DNA of 64,000 nt, taken from NCBI RefSeq assembly GCF_020883495.1, contig NZ_CP086610.1, forward strand, positions 2,151,501 through 2,215,500, written 5' to 3'. A model generated the notes under the pieces. It was not told the origin of the DNA. It did not search any database and saw only the letters and a list, made by a program, of their open reading frames with translations. Of this stretch, positions 42,251 through 51,143 are shown one piece after another. Numbering within the stretch: position 1 is the stretch's first letter; each line of letters opens with the position of its first letter. This DNA is from Shinella zoogloeoides (lineage in GTDB: Bacteria; Pseudomonadota; Alphaproteobacteria; Rhizobiales; Rhizobiaceae). A program made the translations under genes and the position numbers.

Positions 42251-44697
42251 CAGGCGCGCACCCTCTTGGCTTTCGGATCGTACATCGGCGCGAGCGAGGC
42301 TTCCGCCTTCACCCGCACGCCGGCGATCTCGATCTCGTAATTCGAGGCGAGGATATCGGCCTCGCTCTCGCCTTCCGAGGGAACGTAGCCCATGCCGATG
42401 GCCCCGCCAAGGGCGTGGCCGTAGTTGCCCGAAGTGATGGTCGAGACGATCCTGCCGTCGCGCACCAGCGCCTCGTTGTGGAAGAGCAGCGGCTCGGGAT
42501 CGGTGAGGCGGAACTGCACCATGCGGCGCTTCAGCCCCTCCTCCTGCTTGCCCAGCACCGCGTCGCGGCCGATGAAGTCGCCCTTCTTGGTGCGCACGGC
42601 AAAGCCGAGGCCGGCTTCCAGCACATGATCCTCGTCGGTGATATCATGGCCGAAATGGCGGTAGGCCTTTTCGATGCGGCAGCTATCGAGCGTGTGCAGG
42701 CCGCAGAGTTTGAGGCCGACATCGGCCCCGGCTGCCTCCAGCGCCTCGAAGACATGGGCGGTCTGGTCGGTGGAGACGTAAAGCTCCCAGCCGAGTTCGC
42801 CGACATAGGTGACGCGATGGGCGCGGGCGAGGCCCATGCCGACCTCGATTTCCCGCGCCGTGGCAAAGGGATGGTGCGCGTTGGAGAAGTCGTTGGGGCT
42901 GACCTTCTGCATGAGGTCGCGCGCCTTCGGCCCCATGACGCAGAGCACGCTTTCGGCCGCCGTGACATCGGTGATGACGACGAACTCGTCCGCAAGATGC
43001 CTACGCAGCCAGGCAAGGTCGCGCTGGAGCGTCGCGCCGGGCACGACGAGGAAGAAGGCGGTCTCGGAGAGGCGCGTCACCGTCAGGTCGCTCTCGATGC
43101 CGCCGCGGGCGTTGAGCATCTGGGTATAGACGATCTTGCCGGGCGCGACGTCCATCTGGTTGGCGCAGAGCTTCTGGAGGAAGGCGAGCGCATCGCGGCC
43201 CTCCACACGGATCTTGCCGAAGGAAGTCATGTCGAAGAGGCCGACGCCGTTGCGAACGGCAAGGTGCTCCGCTTTCTGGTTCTCGAACCAGTTCTGCCGC
43301 TTCCACGAATAGCGGTATTCCCGCTCCTGTCCTTCCTTCGCGAACCAGTTGGCGCGCTCCCAGCCGGCGACCTCGCCGAACACCGCGCCACGTGCCTTCA
43401 GGTGCTCGTGCAGCGGCGAGCGGCGCACGCCACGCGCCGTCGCCATCTGGCGGTAAGGGAAATGGTCGGCGTAGAGCAGGCCGAGCGTTTCGGAGACGCG
43501 ATCCTTGAGATAGGCACGGTTCTTCTGGAACGGCTGGGCGCGGCGGATATCCACCTCCCAGAGATCGAAGGGCGCTTCGCCATCGTTCATCCATTGGGCA
43601 AGCGCCATGCCCGCGCCGCCAGAAGAAACGATGCCGATGGAATTGTAGCCGGCGGCGACCCAGTAGCCCTTCAATTGCGGGGCTTCGCCGAGATAGTAGC
43701 GGTCGTCGGGCGTGAAGCTCTCGGGGCCGTTGAAGAAGGTGTGGATGCCGGCGGTTTCCAGCATCGGCATGCGGTTGATAGCGTTTTCGAGGATCGGCTG
43801 GAAGTGGTCGAAATCCTCCGGCAACTGGTCGAAGCAGAAGTCCTCCGAAATGCCGTCCATGCCCCAGGGCTTGGCCTTCAGCTCGAAGGCGCCGATCAGC
43901 ATCTTGCCGGCGTCCTCCTTGTAATAGGTGCATTCGTCCGGCACGCGCAGCACCGGCAGGCGCTGGAGGTTCGGGATCGGCTCGGTGACGATGTAGAAAT
44001 GCTCGCAGGCATGCAGCGGCAGCGTGACGCCCGACATGTCGGCGAGCGTGCGCCCCCACATGCCGGCGGCGTTGACGACATTGTCGGTCTCAATGGTGAA
44101 GGTCTCGCCGTTCTGCTCGCAGGTGACGCCCGTCACGCGGCCGTCCTTCGTCAGAACCGACGTCACCTTGACGCCCTCGATGACCGTCGCCCCGTTCTGC
44201 CGCGCGCCCTTGGCAAGCGCCATGGCGATGTTCGCCGGGTCGCACTGGCCATCGAGCGGCAGATGCACGGCAGCCCTCACATCCGCCGTATTGAGGTGCG
44301 GATACATCGCCTTCACCTCGTCCAAGGTGATTTCGCGCACATCGATATCGAAGGCGCGGGCGAGCGAGGCCTGACGGTAGATCTCCTCCTTGCGCTCCTC
44401 GGTGAGCGCCACGGTCATCGAGCCGCATTGGCGCATGCCGGTGCCGATGCCGGTCTCGGCCTCGAGCTTGACGTAGAGATCGGCGGAATATTTGGCGAGG
44501 CGCGTCATGTTCTGCGAGGCGCGGAGCTGGCCGATAAGGCCGGCGGCGTGCCATGTGGTGCCGGACGTGAGCTGCTTGCGCTCCAGCAGCACCACATCCG
44601 TCCAGCCGAGCTTGGCGAGATGATAGGCGACCGAGCAGCCGGAAACGCCGCCGCCGATGATGACGGCTCTCGCCTTGGAGGGAATGGGCTTCGTCAT
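42250..44697 (-). CDS. FAD-dependent dimethylglycine dehydrogenase-like protein (second paralogue)
   Basis: An 815-residue, two-part protein. Residues 1 to about 430 form a DAO-type flavoprotein: AVIIGGGVSGCSVAYHLAKLG (FAD dinucleotide site) and TSGTTWHAAGL, whose His carries FAD covalently in DMGDH and sarcosine dehydrogenase. The rest is a GcvT-like folate-binding aminomethyl domain (LFDMTSFGKIRVEGRDAL, TYVGELGWELYVSTD, HTLDSCRIEKAYRHFGHD). It should oxidatively demethylate an N-methylated amino acid and pass the one-carbon unit to tetrahydrofolate. The substrate cannot be fixed from sequence; dimethylglycine or sarcosine are candidates given the betaine context. Coupled to both neighbours by overlaps. 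Confidence 0.9.
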   Translation of the reverse strand: MTKPIPSKARAVIIGGGVSGCSVAYHLAKLGWTDVVLLERKQLTSGTTWHAAGLIGQLRASQNMTRLAKYSADLYVKLEAETGIGTGMRQCGSMTVALTEERKEEIYRQASLARAFDIDVREITLDEVKAMYPHLNTADVRAAVHLPLDGQCDPANIAMALAKGARQNGATVIEGVKVTSVLTKDGRVTGVTCEQNGETFTIETDNVVNAAGMWGRTLADMSGVTLPLHACEHFYIVTEPIPNLQRLPVLRVPDECTYYKEDAGKMLIGAFELKAKPWGMDGISEDFCFDQLPEDFDHFQPILENAINRMPMLETAGIHTFFNGPESFTPDDRYYLGEAPQLKGYWVAAGYNSIGIVSSGGAGMALAQWMNDGEAPFDLWEVDIRRAQPFQKNRAYLKDRVSETLGLLYADHFPYRQMATARGVRRSPLHEHLKARGAVFGEVAGWERANWFAKEGQEREYRYSWKRQNWFENQKAEHLAVRNGVGLFDMTSFGKIRVEGRDALAFLQKLCANQMDVAPGKIVYTQMLNARGGIESDLTVTRLSETAFFLVVPGATLQRDLAWLRRHLADEFVVITDVTAAESVLCVMGPKARDLMQKVSPNDFSNAHHPFATAREIEVGMGLARAHRVTYVGELGWELYVSTDQTAHVFEALEAAGADVGLKLCGLHTLDSCRIEKAYRHFGHDITDEDHVLEAGLGFAVRTKKGDFIGRDAVLGKQEEGLKRRMVQFRLTDPEPLLFHNEALVRDGRIVSTITSGNYGHALGGAIGMGYVPSEGESEADILASNYEIEIAGVRVKAEASLAPMYDPKAKRVRA

Positions 44698-47144
44698 GCG
44701 CGCAGTCTTTCATTGTTGGGGTCGAAGAGCGGGCCGTCCGGCTGGACGGTCGCCTTGAAGCGGTCGCCGTAGATTTCCACCTCGATTTCCGTGCCCGGCA
44801 CGGCGAGATCGGCACGCAGCATGCCAAGCGCGATGGATTTGCCGACGCGGTAGCCCCAGTTGCCGGAGGTCGTCTCGCCGACGACCTTGCCGCCGTGCCA
44901 GAGCGTCGACATGTAGGGCGCATCGCATTCGCCGGCTTCCACCGTCAGCGTCACGAAACGCTTGGTGACGCCCTGCTGCTTCTCGCGCTCCAGCGCCGGC
45001 TTGCCCTTGAAATCGGGCTTGGTCCAGTCGACGAAACGGTCGAGGCCGCCTTGCAGGATCGTGTAGTCCGTCGAAAGGTCGCCCTTCCAGGCGCGATAGC
45101 CCTTCTCGATGCGCAGGCTGTCCAGCGCCTCCATGCCGAAAGGCTTCAGGCCATGCTTCTGCCCCGCCGCCCACACGGCGTCGAAGATGGCGGCGGTGTC
45201 CTCGATCTTCGTGTGGATTTCCCAGCCGAGTTCGCCGGCGAAGGAGACGCGCACGAGCTGGCACCAGCGGCCGGCGATCTGGCAGCTCTGATGCGTCAGC
45301 CAGCCCTTGGAAAGGTCGGCGTCGGACACGTCCGCGAGGATGGCGCGGGAGTTGGGGCCGGAGAGAATCTGGCAGGAGAAATTGTCCGTCACGTCATCGA
45401 TGGTGAAGGCGGCATCCTTCGGCAGATGCTTCGTCAGCCATTCGAAATCGTGCCACTGGGCGGTCGCGGCGGTGATGAGGAAGAAGAAGTCCTCGTCCAG
45501 CATCATGACGGACATTTCCGTGACGATGCGGCCCTTGTCGTCGGAGAAATAGGCAAGGCCGATGCGGCCGGGCTTCGGCACCTTGCCGGTGACGAGCGAG
45601 GAAAGCCAAGCCGTCGCGCCCTCCCCCTTCACGCGGAAGCGCGAGAAGCCGGGAAGGTCGAGGATGCCGGCGGCCTCGGTGACGGCGCGGCACTCCTCCT
45701 CGATGCGCGGGCGCCACGGCCCCTCGCGGTTCCAGGTCTGGGTGGATTCTTCCGAAAGATCGTCGCCGGGTCTGGCGTACCAGTTGGCGCGCTCCCAGCC
45801 GTTATAGGGTTTGAACTGCGCGCCGAGCGCCTTGATGCGGTCGTGGATCGGCGAGAGCTTCCTGTCCCGGCCCGCCGGCCATGCGTGTTTGGGGAAGTGC
45901 ATCGCATATTCGTGGCCGTAGATTTCCATGCCCTTGGCGATGCAATAGTCCTTGTCGGCGGCAAAGCTGGTGTAGCGGCGCGGATCGCAGGACCACATGT
46001 CCCACTCGGTCTCACCTTCCGTAACCCATTCCGCCAGCACCTTGCCGGCCCCGCCGGCCTGACAGATGCCAAAGGTGAAGACACAGGCCTCGAAGGCGTT
46101 CGGCACGCCCGGCATCGGGCCGATCAGCGGATTGCCGTCCGGCGCATAGGGGATGGGACCGTTGATCATGCGCGACAGGCCCGCCGTGCCGAGGATCGGC
46201 ACGCGCTCGACGGCGTCGTTGAGATACCATTCGAGGCGGTCGAGATCGTCGGGGAAGAGCTGGAAGGAGAAATCGTCCGGCATCGGATCGTCCGGCGTCA
46301 CCCAATGCGCCTTGCAATTGCGCTCATAGGGGCCGAGATTCATGCCCGTCTTCTCCTGACGGAGATAATAGGACGAGTCCACGTCGCGCAGCAGCGGCAG
46401 CTTGTGGCCGGCCTCCCTCGACCATGCGGCAAGCTCGGGAATTTCCTCGAAGAGAATGTACTGATGGCTCATCACCATCATCGGCACCTCGCGGCCGAAC
46501 CATTTGCCGACCTCGCGCGCATAATAGCCGGCGGCGTTCACCACCTTCTCGCAGCGGATTTCGCCCTGCGGCGTGGAGATCACCCACTCCTCGCCCTCGC
46601 GCCGCGCGCCGGTGGCGGGACAGAAGCGGAAGATTTTCGCGCCCATGTCGCGCGCGCCCTTGGCAAGCGCCTGTGTGAGCTGCGCAGGGTCGATATCGCC
46701 GTCATAAGGGTCGTAGAGCGCGCCGGTAAGATCGTGGGTTTCGAGGAAGGGATATCTGCCGCGCATCTCGTCGGGCGTCAGGATGTCGAGGTCCATGCCC
46801 TGATAGCGCCCCATGCCGACGACGCGCTTGAACTCCTGCAGCCGCTCCTTCGAATGGCCGAGGCGGATGGAGCCGGTGACGTGGTAGTTCATGGGGTAAT
46901 CGACCAGTTCGCCAAGCTCCCGGTAGAGCGAGGCGGAATAGCGCTGCATGTTCATGATCGACCAGGACGAGGAGAAGGTCGGCACGTTGCCAGCGGCATG
47001 CCATGTCGAGCCGGCGGTCAGCTCGTTCTTTTCGAGCAGCACGCAATCCGTCCATCCGGCCTTCGCCAGATGATAGAGCGCGGATGCGCCGACAGCGCCT
47101 CCACCGATGATAACGACACGGGCATGGCTTGGCAGTGCGGACAT
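44694..47144 (-). CDS. FAD-dependent dimethylglycine dehydrogenase-like protein (first paralogue)
   Basis: An 816-residue paralogue of the next gene with the same DAO plus GcvT layout. Visible: VVIIGGGAVGASALYHLAKAG, TAGSTWHAAGNVPTF (probable covalent-FAD His), and later SRFRVKGEGATAWLSSLV, FAGELGWEIHTKIED, LDSLRIEKGYRAWKGD and TTSGNWGYRVGKSIALGM. The ATG at 47144 begins the FAD fold; the open frame runs 18 codons further upstream without homology. It is the first gene of a three-gene operon, divergent from a LysR gene, with a LysR-type box between. Two different paralogues in tandem suggest successive demethylations or a hetero-complex. Confidence 0.9.
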   Translation of the reverse strand: MSALPSHARVVIIGGGAVGASALYHLAKAGWTDCVLLEKNELTAGSTWHAAGNVPTFSSSWSIMNMQRYSASLYRELGELVDYPMNYHVTGSIRLGHSKERLQEFKRVVGMGRYQGMDLDILTPDEMRGRYPFLETHDLTGALYDPYDGDIDPAQLTQALAKGARDMGAKIFRFCPATGARREGEEWVISTPQGEIRCEKVVNAAGYYAREVGKWFGREVPMMVMSHQYILFEEIPELAAWSREAGHKLPLLRDVDSSYYLRQEKTGMNLGPYERNCKAHWVTPDDPMPDDFSFQLFPDDLDRLEWYLNDAVERVPILGTAGLSRMINGPIPYAPDGNPLIGPMPGVPNAFEACVFTFGICQAGGAGKVLAEWVTEGETEWDMWSCDPRRYTSFAADKDYCIAKGMEIYGHEYAMHFPKHAWPAGRDRKLSPIHDRIKALGAQFKPYNGWERANWYARPGDDLSEESTQTWNREGPWRPRIEEECRAVTEAAGILDLPGFSRFRVKGEGATAWLSSLVTGKVPKPGRIGLAYFSDDKGRIVTEMSVMMLDEDFFFLITAATAQWHDFEWLTKHLPKDAAFTIDDVTDNFSCQILSGPNSRAILADVSDADLSKGWLTHQSCQIAGRWCQLVRVSFAGELGWEIHTKIEDTAAIFDAVWAAGQKHGLKPFGMEALDSLRIEKGYRAWKGDLSTDYTILQGGLDRFVDWTKPDFKGKPALEREKQQGVTKRFVTLTVEAGECDAPYMSTLWHGGKVVGETTSGNWGYRVGKSIALGMLRADLAVPGTEIEVEIYGDRFKATVQPDGPLFDPNNERLRA

Positions 47145-47217
47145 TCTCGCTCCCCTTCTTCGACGGGGATTTGTGGCAACCAAAGCGCCGGGGGACAAGC
47201 GGAGGATTTCGCTTTAT

Positions 47218-47236
47218 TAATCGAGGATGCCGATTA
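47218..47236. promoter_or_regulatory. LysR-type box between the DMGDH-like operon and its divergent LysR
   Basis: TAATCG-N7-CGATTA, perfect six-base arms, contains ATC-N9-GAT, the classical LysR-type T-N11-A box. It lies 74 bases from the flavoprotein start and 37 from the LysR start, ideal for divergent control. Confidence 0.65.
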
Positions 47237-47272
47237 GACTATTGTCAAATATTGAGAAAATACGGCGCGTTC

Positions 47273-48130
47273 ATGCAAATTGCCCTGATTGAGACATTCC
47301 TCGACCTGATGGAAACGCGCAATTTCAACCGCACGGCGGAGCGGCTGAACATCACGCAATCGACGGTCACGCACCGCATCAACGCGCTGGAGGCGCTGTT
47401 CGCGCGAAAGCTCTTTTCGCGCAACAAGGGCGGCACCCAGCCGACGGCCGCGGGCCTGCGCTTTCTCGATCATGCGAAAGCACTGCAGCACCAATGGCAC
47501 GAGGCCTCGCGCGCGGTGGAAACGGCGGGCGCCTATGAGCGCTCCATGCGCCTCGGCCTGCAGCACGACCTTGCCGCCCACTATGCCGGCGAGTGGCTCG
47601 CGGAGGTGCGCAGGGAACTGCCGGGCACCTCGATCTATCTGGAGGTCGACTATTCCAACCAGATGAACCGGGACCTCGGGGCCGGCGACCTCGACCTCGC
47701 CATCCTCTTCACGCCGCACTACCTGCCCGATCTCTATTACGAGCGCATCGGCGAGGTGCGCTACGAGATGGTGAGCAACAAGGTAAGCCACATCGACGAG
47801 GTGAAGCCGGAGGACTACATCCAGGCCGTCTATTCCCCCGCCTTCGACCGGCTGCACCGCCAAGCCTATCCCGGCCTTTCCACCGCCCCCATCGCCAGCG
47901 GCGAGACGACCGCGATCCTCGCGCTCATGCAGAAGCTCGGCGGATCGGCCTTCGTAACAGTGGCGGATGCCGCGCGGCTGGCGGAGAGCGGCGCGGCGAA
48001 CCGGGTGGAAGGCGCGGAGCCGATCGCCCAGCCGGTCTATGCCGCCGTCAACGTACGCACGCGCCACGCCCACCAGCATCGCCGCATCATCGCCGCCCTT
48101 CAAGCGCTGCTGGCCGCATCGAATCCTTGA
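47273..48130 (+). CDS. LysR-family regulator, divergent from the DMGDH-like operon
   Basis: A 285-residue LysR protein: ALIETFLDLMETRNFNRTAE, LNITQSTVTHRINALEALFA, KLFSRNKGGTQPT, then a substrate-binding domain. ATG 47273 is chosen because the HTH begins there; the open frame upstream reads through the promoter region. It probably controls the adjacent flavoprotein operon and itself through the box at 47218-47236. The inducer is unknown but could be the N-methylated substrate. Confidence 0.9.
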   Translation: MQIALIETFLDLMETRNFNRTAERLNITQSTVTHRINALEALFARKLFSRNKGGTQPTAAGLRFLDHAKALQHQWHEASRAVETAGAYERSMRLGLQHDLAAHYAGEWLAEVRRELPGTSIYLEVDYSNQMNRDLGAGDLDLAILFTPHYLPDLYYERIGEVRYEMVSNKVSHIDEVKPEDYIQAVYSPAFDRLHRQAYPGLSTAPIASGETTAILALMQKLGGSAFVTVADAARLAESGAANRVEGAEPIAQPVYAAVNVRTRHAHQHRRIIAALQALLAASNP

Positions 48131-48187
48131 AACCGGCCGGGCCGGTGCCTATTAACGGCGAACCCGAATCCGACGAAGGAGCACCCC

Positions 48188-48442
48188 ATGGCCGCCCGCG
48201 ACCGCTACTCGCGCAAACTCGAATGCGCCATGTGCGGCAATGCCGGCTATGCGGAAGTCTCCGAGGACGACATGCCGACCCGCGCGCACCCGGATTTCAC
48301 GGTGGACAGCCTGCCACGCGGCTTCCTCACCGAACGCCCGTCAAAATATCCCGACAGGCACATGATCCGCTGCCGCTGCGGGCATATCTTCAAGTTCCAG
48401 CAGAAGACGGTCTATGCGCAAGGCGGCGAGCCGCGGCGGTAA
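48188..48442 (+). CDS. Small zinc-ribbon-like protein of unknown function
   Basis: An 84-residue basic protein with CAMC near residues 13-16 and CRC near 62-64, a possible four-cysteine zinc site closing around FTVDSLPRGFLTE. GAAGGAGCACCCC precedes ATG 48188, a strong ribosome site. No membrane segment or signal. I do not recognise the family. It lies alone between the LysR gene and a convergent SDR gene. Confidence 0.75.
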   Translation: MAARDRYSRKLECAMCGNAGYAEVSEDDMPTRAHPDFTVDSLPRGFLTERPSKYPDRHMIRCRCGHIFKFQQKTVYAQGGEPRR

Positions 48443-48445
48443 GGC

Positions 48446-49222
48446 CTACCCCCGCCCGACAAGCGGCATCGTCGTCGCCATCACCGTCATGTTGAGCACA
48501 TTGGCGTCGAGCGGCAGGCTGGCCATGTAGACCACGGCATCGGCGACGTGCTTGACCGACATGGTCGGCTCCGGTGCAATCTCGCCATTGGCCTGCAGCA
48601 CGCCGGCATTCATCCTGGCCGTCATGTCCGTCGCCGCGTTGCCGATATCGATCTGGCCGCAGGCGATATCGTATTTGCGCCCGTCGAGGGCGGTCGACTT
48701 GGTGAGGCCGGTGATGGCGTGTTTCGTCGCGGTATAGGGGGCGGAGTTGGGGCGCGGCGTCGTGGCGGAAATCGAGCCGTTGTTGATGATGCGCCCGCCG
48801 CGCGGGGTCTGGTCCTTCATGATGCGGAAGGCCTGCTGGGTGCAGAGGAACGCGCCGGTGAGGTTCGCCGCAAGGATACTGGACCATTCCTCGAAGGGGA
48901 TATCCTCCAAGAGCGCCGGCGAGACATTGGAGCCGGCATTATTGACGAGCACGTCGAGACGGCCGAACTGCCGCTTCACCTCGGCGAAGGCTTCCGCGAC
49001 CTGCGCCGGATCGCCCACATCGCAGGCTATGCCGCGGACGGGATTGCCCGTCTCGGCCGAAATCTCCGCCGCCGCCTTTTCCAGAACGGCAAGCCGCCGC
49101 CCGGTGATGACGACGCTATAGCCTTCCGCGCTCAAACCGCGCGCGACCGCAAGCCCGATGCCGGTTCCCCCGCCCGTCACCAGTGCGATCTTGCCCTTGC
49201 CGGTCCTGCCCCAGTCCGCCAT
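48446..49222 (-). CDS. SDR-family oxidoreductase
   Basis: A 258-residue classical short-chain dehydrogenase: [15 protein letters not shown] (cofactor binding, about 16-30), [15 protein letters not shown], the catalytic region [11 protein letters not shown] and [14 protein letters not shown] (Tyr and Lys), and [13 protein letters not shown]. The C-terminus ([18 protein letters not shown]) ends a little earlier than in many SDRs. It is monocistronic, and a near-perfect 28-base palindrome lies just upstream. Substrate unknown. Confidence 0.92.
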   Translation of the reverse strand: MADWGRTGKGKIALVTGGGTGIGLAVARGLSAEGYSVVITGRRLAVLEKAAAEISAETGNPVRGIACDVGDPAQVAEAFAEVKRQFGRLDVLVNNAGSNVSPALLEDIPFEEWSSILAANLTGAFLCTQQAFRIMKDQTPRGGRIINNGSISATTPRPNSAPYTATKHAITGLTKSTALDGRKYDIACGQIDIGNAATDMTARMNAGVLQANGEIAPEPTMSVKHVADAVVYMASLPLDANVLNMTVMATTMPLVGRG

Positions 49223-49245
49223 GTCAGGTTCCTCCCAGAATCGAT

Positions 49246-49273
49246 GCGTTAGGTCCTGATCAGGGCCTAACGC
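49246..49273. promoter_or_regulatory. 28-bp near-perfect palindrome upstream of the SDR gene
   Basis: GCGTTAGGTCCTGA/TCAGGGCCTAACGC: 14-base arms with one non-matching pair and no loop, starting 24 bases upstream of the SDR start codon (49222). The position suits an operator of a dimeric repressor, such as a TetR-type protein, and not a terminator, as there is no T run. Inference from symmetry. Confidence 0.55.
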
Positions 49274-49310
49274 GCCGAGCCGGCAAAGTCACCTGCGAGA
49301 CAGGATTAGA

Positions 49311-49343
49311 CCGCCCGAAGCCAGGATACGCGGCTTCGGGCGG
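49311..49343. other. Strong 12-bp hairpin in non-coding region
   Basis: CCGCCCGAAGCC-N9-GGCTTCGGGCGG, perfect stem. It may end the transcript of the small minus-strand gene at 49409, but no T run follows in either direction. The remainder of 49274-49408 shows nothing else I can name. Confidence 0.5.
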
Positions 49344-49408
49344 CAGCTCCGTGATCATGACATGTCGTTGACGCTAACGCAGTACAAACCCGCGCCACAA
49401 GCTTATGA

Positions 49409-49642
49409 TCAGGAATGCAGAAGGATGAGTTCACGGCGCTCGTTCATCGCCGCAAGCTCCTGCTGGACATGAACTTTCCGGGCATCGGCCATCGCGATCG
49501 TCAAGGTCTCGGTGATCACGCGAAGGCTGTCGTCAGACACCAGTGGCGAAGCCCCCCGGATTTCCGCCGAATGCAACTTGCAAAGCGCGCTGGCCAAAAG
49601 CCGCGCGTATTCTTCCGGTTTGCGACCCATGTTCCCCACCAT
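49409..49642 (-). CDS. Small hypothetical protein
   Basis: A 77-residue acidic/amphipathic helical protein (EEYARLLASALCKLHSAEIR, then VITETLTIAMADARKVHVQQ). No signal, membrane segment or known domain. A later start (ATG 49630) is possible, with GGGGA just upstream. The opposite strand is also open but gives an arginine-rich, less protein-like sequence, so the minus strand is preferred. Function unknown. Confidence 0.5.
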   Translation of the reverse strand: MVGNMGRKPEEYARLLASALCKLHSAEIRGASPLVSDDSLRVITETLTIAMADARKVHVQQELAAMNERRELILLHS

Positions 49643-49796
49643 TTTTGATTATATCCACATAAAACCACAAAATGCGGCATATTGCCACACATTTCTCACA
49701 TGAACGCCGAAAAAGATGGCCCTCTCCCCGGCCGAAAGCCGCGAAGAAACGCCGGAAAACCGGGCTATTCAGGGAAAATGCAGGCGGGACCGATAG

Positions 49797-51143
49797 TTAG
49801 CCGGCTGCGGCCGGAAACACGATCTCCGCCTGGAAGCCATCGGCCTGTCCGGGCACGGGAGATGTGAGCACGAGGCTCGCCCGCATCTGCGCCAGCAGGC
49901 GGTCGGCGATGGAGAGGCCGAGGCCCGAACCGGGCGCGGCGGTGCGCCCCCGGGAGAAGCGTTTGCGCACCGCCGAAAGCTCCGCCTCGCTCATCGGCGG
50001 CGCGGCGTTGCGGATGGTGAGGTTGCCCGCCGGCGTGAGCGCGATATCCACCGGCTCCCCTGCCTGCCCGTGCAGAAGCGCATTCTCGACCAGATTGCGC
50101 AGCACGATGGCGAAGGCATCCGCCGTCCCCTCGCGCAGCGAAGGGCCGGCAAGGTCGTTGCGCAGGCGGATGCGCCCGGCATCGTCGGAGGCGCGCTGGA
50201 AATCGGTCACCACCACGCCGACGACATCGGCAAGGTCGAATGTGGTTTCGGTCACGCCGATGCCCGCCTCGGCGCGGGCGAGCTGAAGCAGCTTTTCCGT
50301 CAGCCGGGTCAGCTTTTGCAGGGAAGCTTCAACCTGCTGGGCGCGGGCGCGCACCGGCGCCTCGCGCAATTCGGCCAGCAGAAGCTGGGTCTGCGCCAGC
50401 GCGCCGGCAATGGGCGTGCGCAGTTCATGGGCGCTGTTGGAGGTGAATTCCCGCTCGGCGGCCAGCACGGCGCGCAGGCGCGCGAGCAGCAGGTTGACCG
50501 AGCGCAGGATCGGCCGCAGCTCCAGCGGCAGGTCCGCCGCCTCGATGGCGGCAAGGTTGCCGCCATCCTTCTCGCCGATCGCCGCACGCAGCGTTTCCAC
50601 CGGCGCGAGCACGCGGCGCACGACGAACCAGACGGCCGCAATGGTGACGGGAACGATGAGCAGCACCGGCAGCAGCAGGGCGAGCGAGCCTTCCACCGTC
50701 GCCTCCCGGCGCTCGGCGGCGGAATCCTTCACCTGCACGAAGATCTCGCCATCCTCCGTCGCGGCCGTATAGATGCGGCCGGTCGCGCTCTGCCAGAAGC
50801 CCACCTTCAGCGGCGCGTCGAAGGGGTCGGCCACCGCCGTATGCGAGTGCAGCAGCACCCGGCCCGTCGCATCGCGCACCTGATAGGTCAGATACTCCTC
50901 CTCGGAGGGCGCGCGCATGGCCTCGACGCGGCGCGGGGTGGTGAGGTCGCTGCGCCGCAGGAGATCGTCGGCGACGAGCGGCACCAGGCGCTCGGCCGTC
51001 TCCTGCAGGGCGCTGTCGAAGATTTCGCCGAATTCGTCATGCATGACGAAGGCGCCGAAGGCGACCGCGAGCAGCCAGAGCAGGGTGATGGTCGCCGTGA
51101 TCCACAGCATGAGCTGGCCGGCAAGGCTTCGGAACGCTCTCAT
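49797..51143 (-). CDS. Sensor histidine kinase (OmpR-partner class)
   Basis: A 448-residue inner-membrane kinase. Two membrane segments (LMLWITATITLLWLLAVAFG near 10-30, and ALLLPVLLIVPVTIAAVWFVV near 155-175) enclose a periplasmic sensor region of about 125 residues. A HAMP-like linker follows, then the H-box SAHELRTPIAGALAQ with the phospho-accepting His, the N-box LRNLVENALLHG and G-box GSGLGLSIAD. Its start overlaps the response-regulator stop (ATGA). Together with the upstream EptA-type gene it looks like a PmrAB/QseBC-type system controlling lipid A modification, perhaps in response to cations, acidity or cationic peptides. Confidence 0.92.
   Translation of the reverse strand: MRAFRSLAGQLMLWITATITLLWLLAVAFGAFVMHDEFGEIFDSALQETAERLVPLVADDLLRRSDLTTPRRVEAMRAPSEEEYLTYQVRDATGRVLLHSHTAVADPFDAPLKVGFWQSATGRIYTAATEDGEIFVQVKDSAAERREATVEGSLALLLPVLLIVPVTIAAVWFVVRRVLAPVETLRAAIGEKDGGNLAAIEAADLPLELRPILRSVNLLLARLRAVLAAEREFTSNSAHELRTPIAGALAQTQLLLAELREAPVRARAQQVEASLQKLTRLTEKLLQLARAEAGIGVTETTFDLADVVGVVVTDFQRASDDAGRIRLRNDLAGPSLREGTADAFAIVLRNLVENALLHGQAGEPVDIALTPAGNLTIRNAAPPMSEAELSAVRKRFSRGRTAAPGSGLGLSIADRLLAQMRASLVLTSPVPGQADGFQAEIVFPAAAG

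Noticed and set aside
49415..49648. Plus-strand small ORF opposite the 49409-49642 gene
   Set aside because: Its composition is arginine-rich and unlike a folded protein. The minus-strand product looks more natural.
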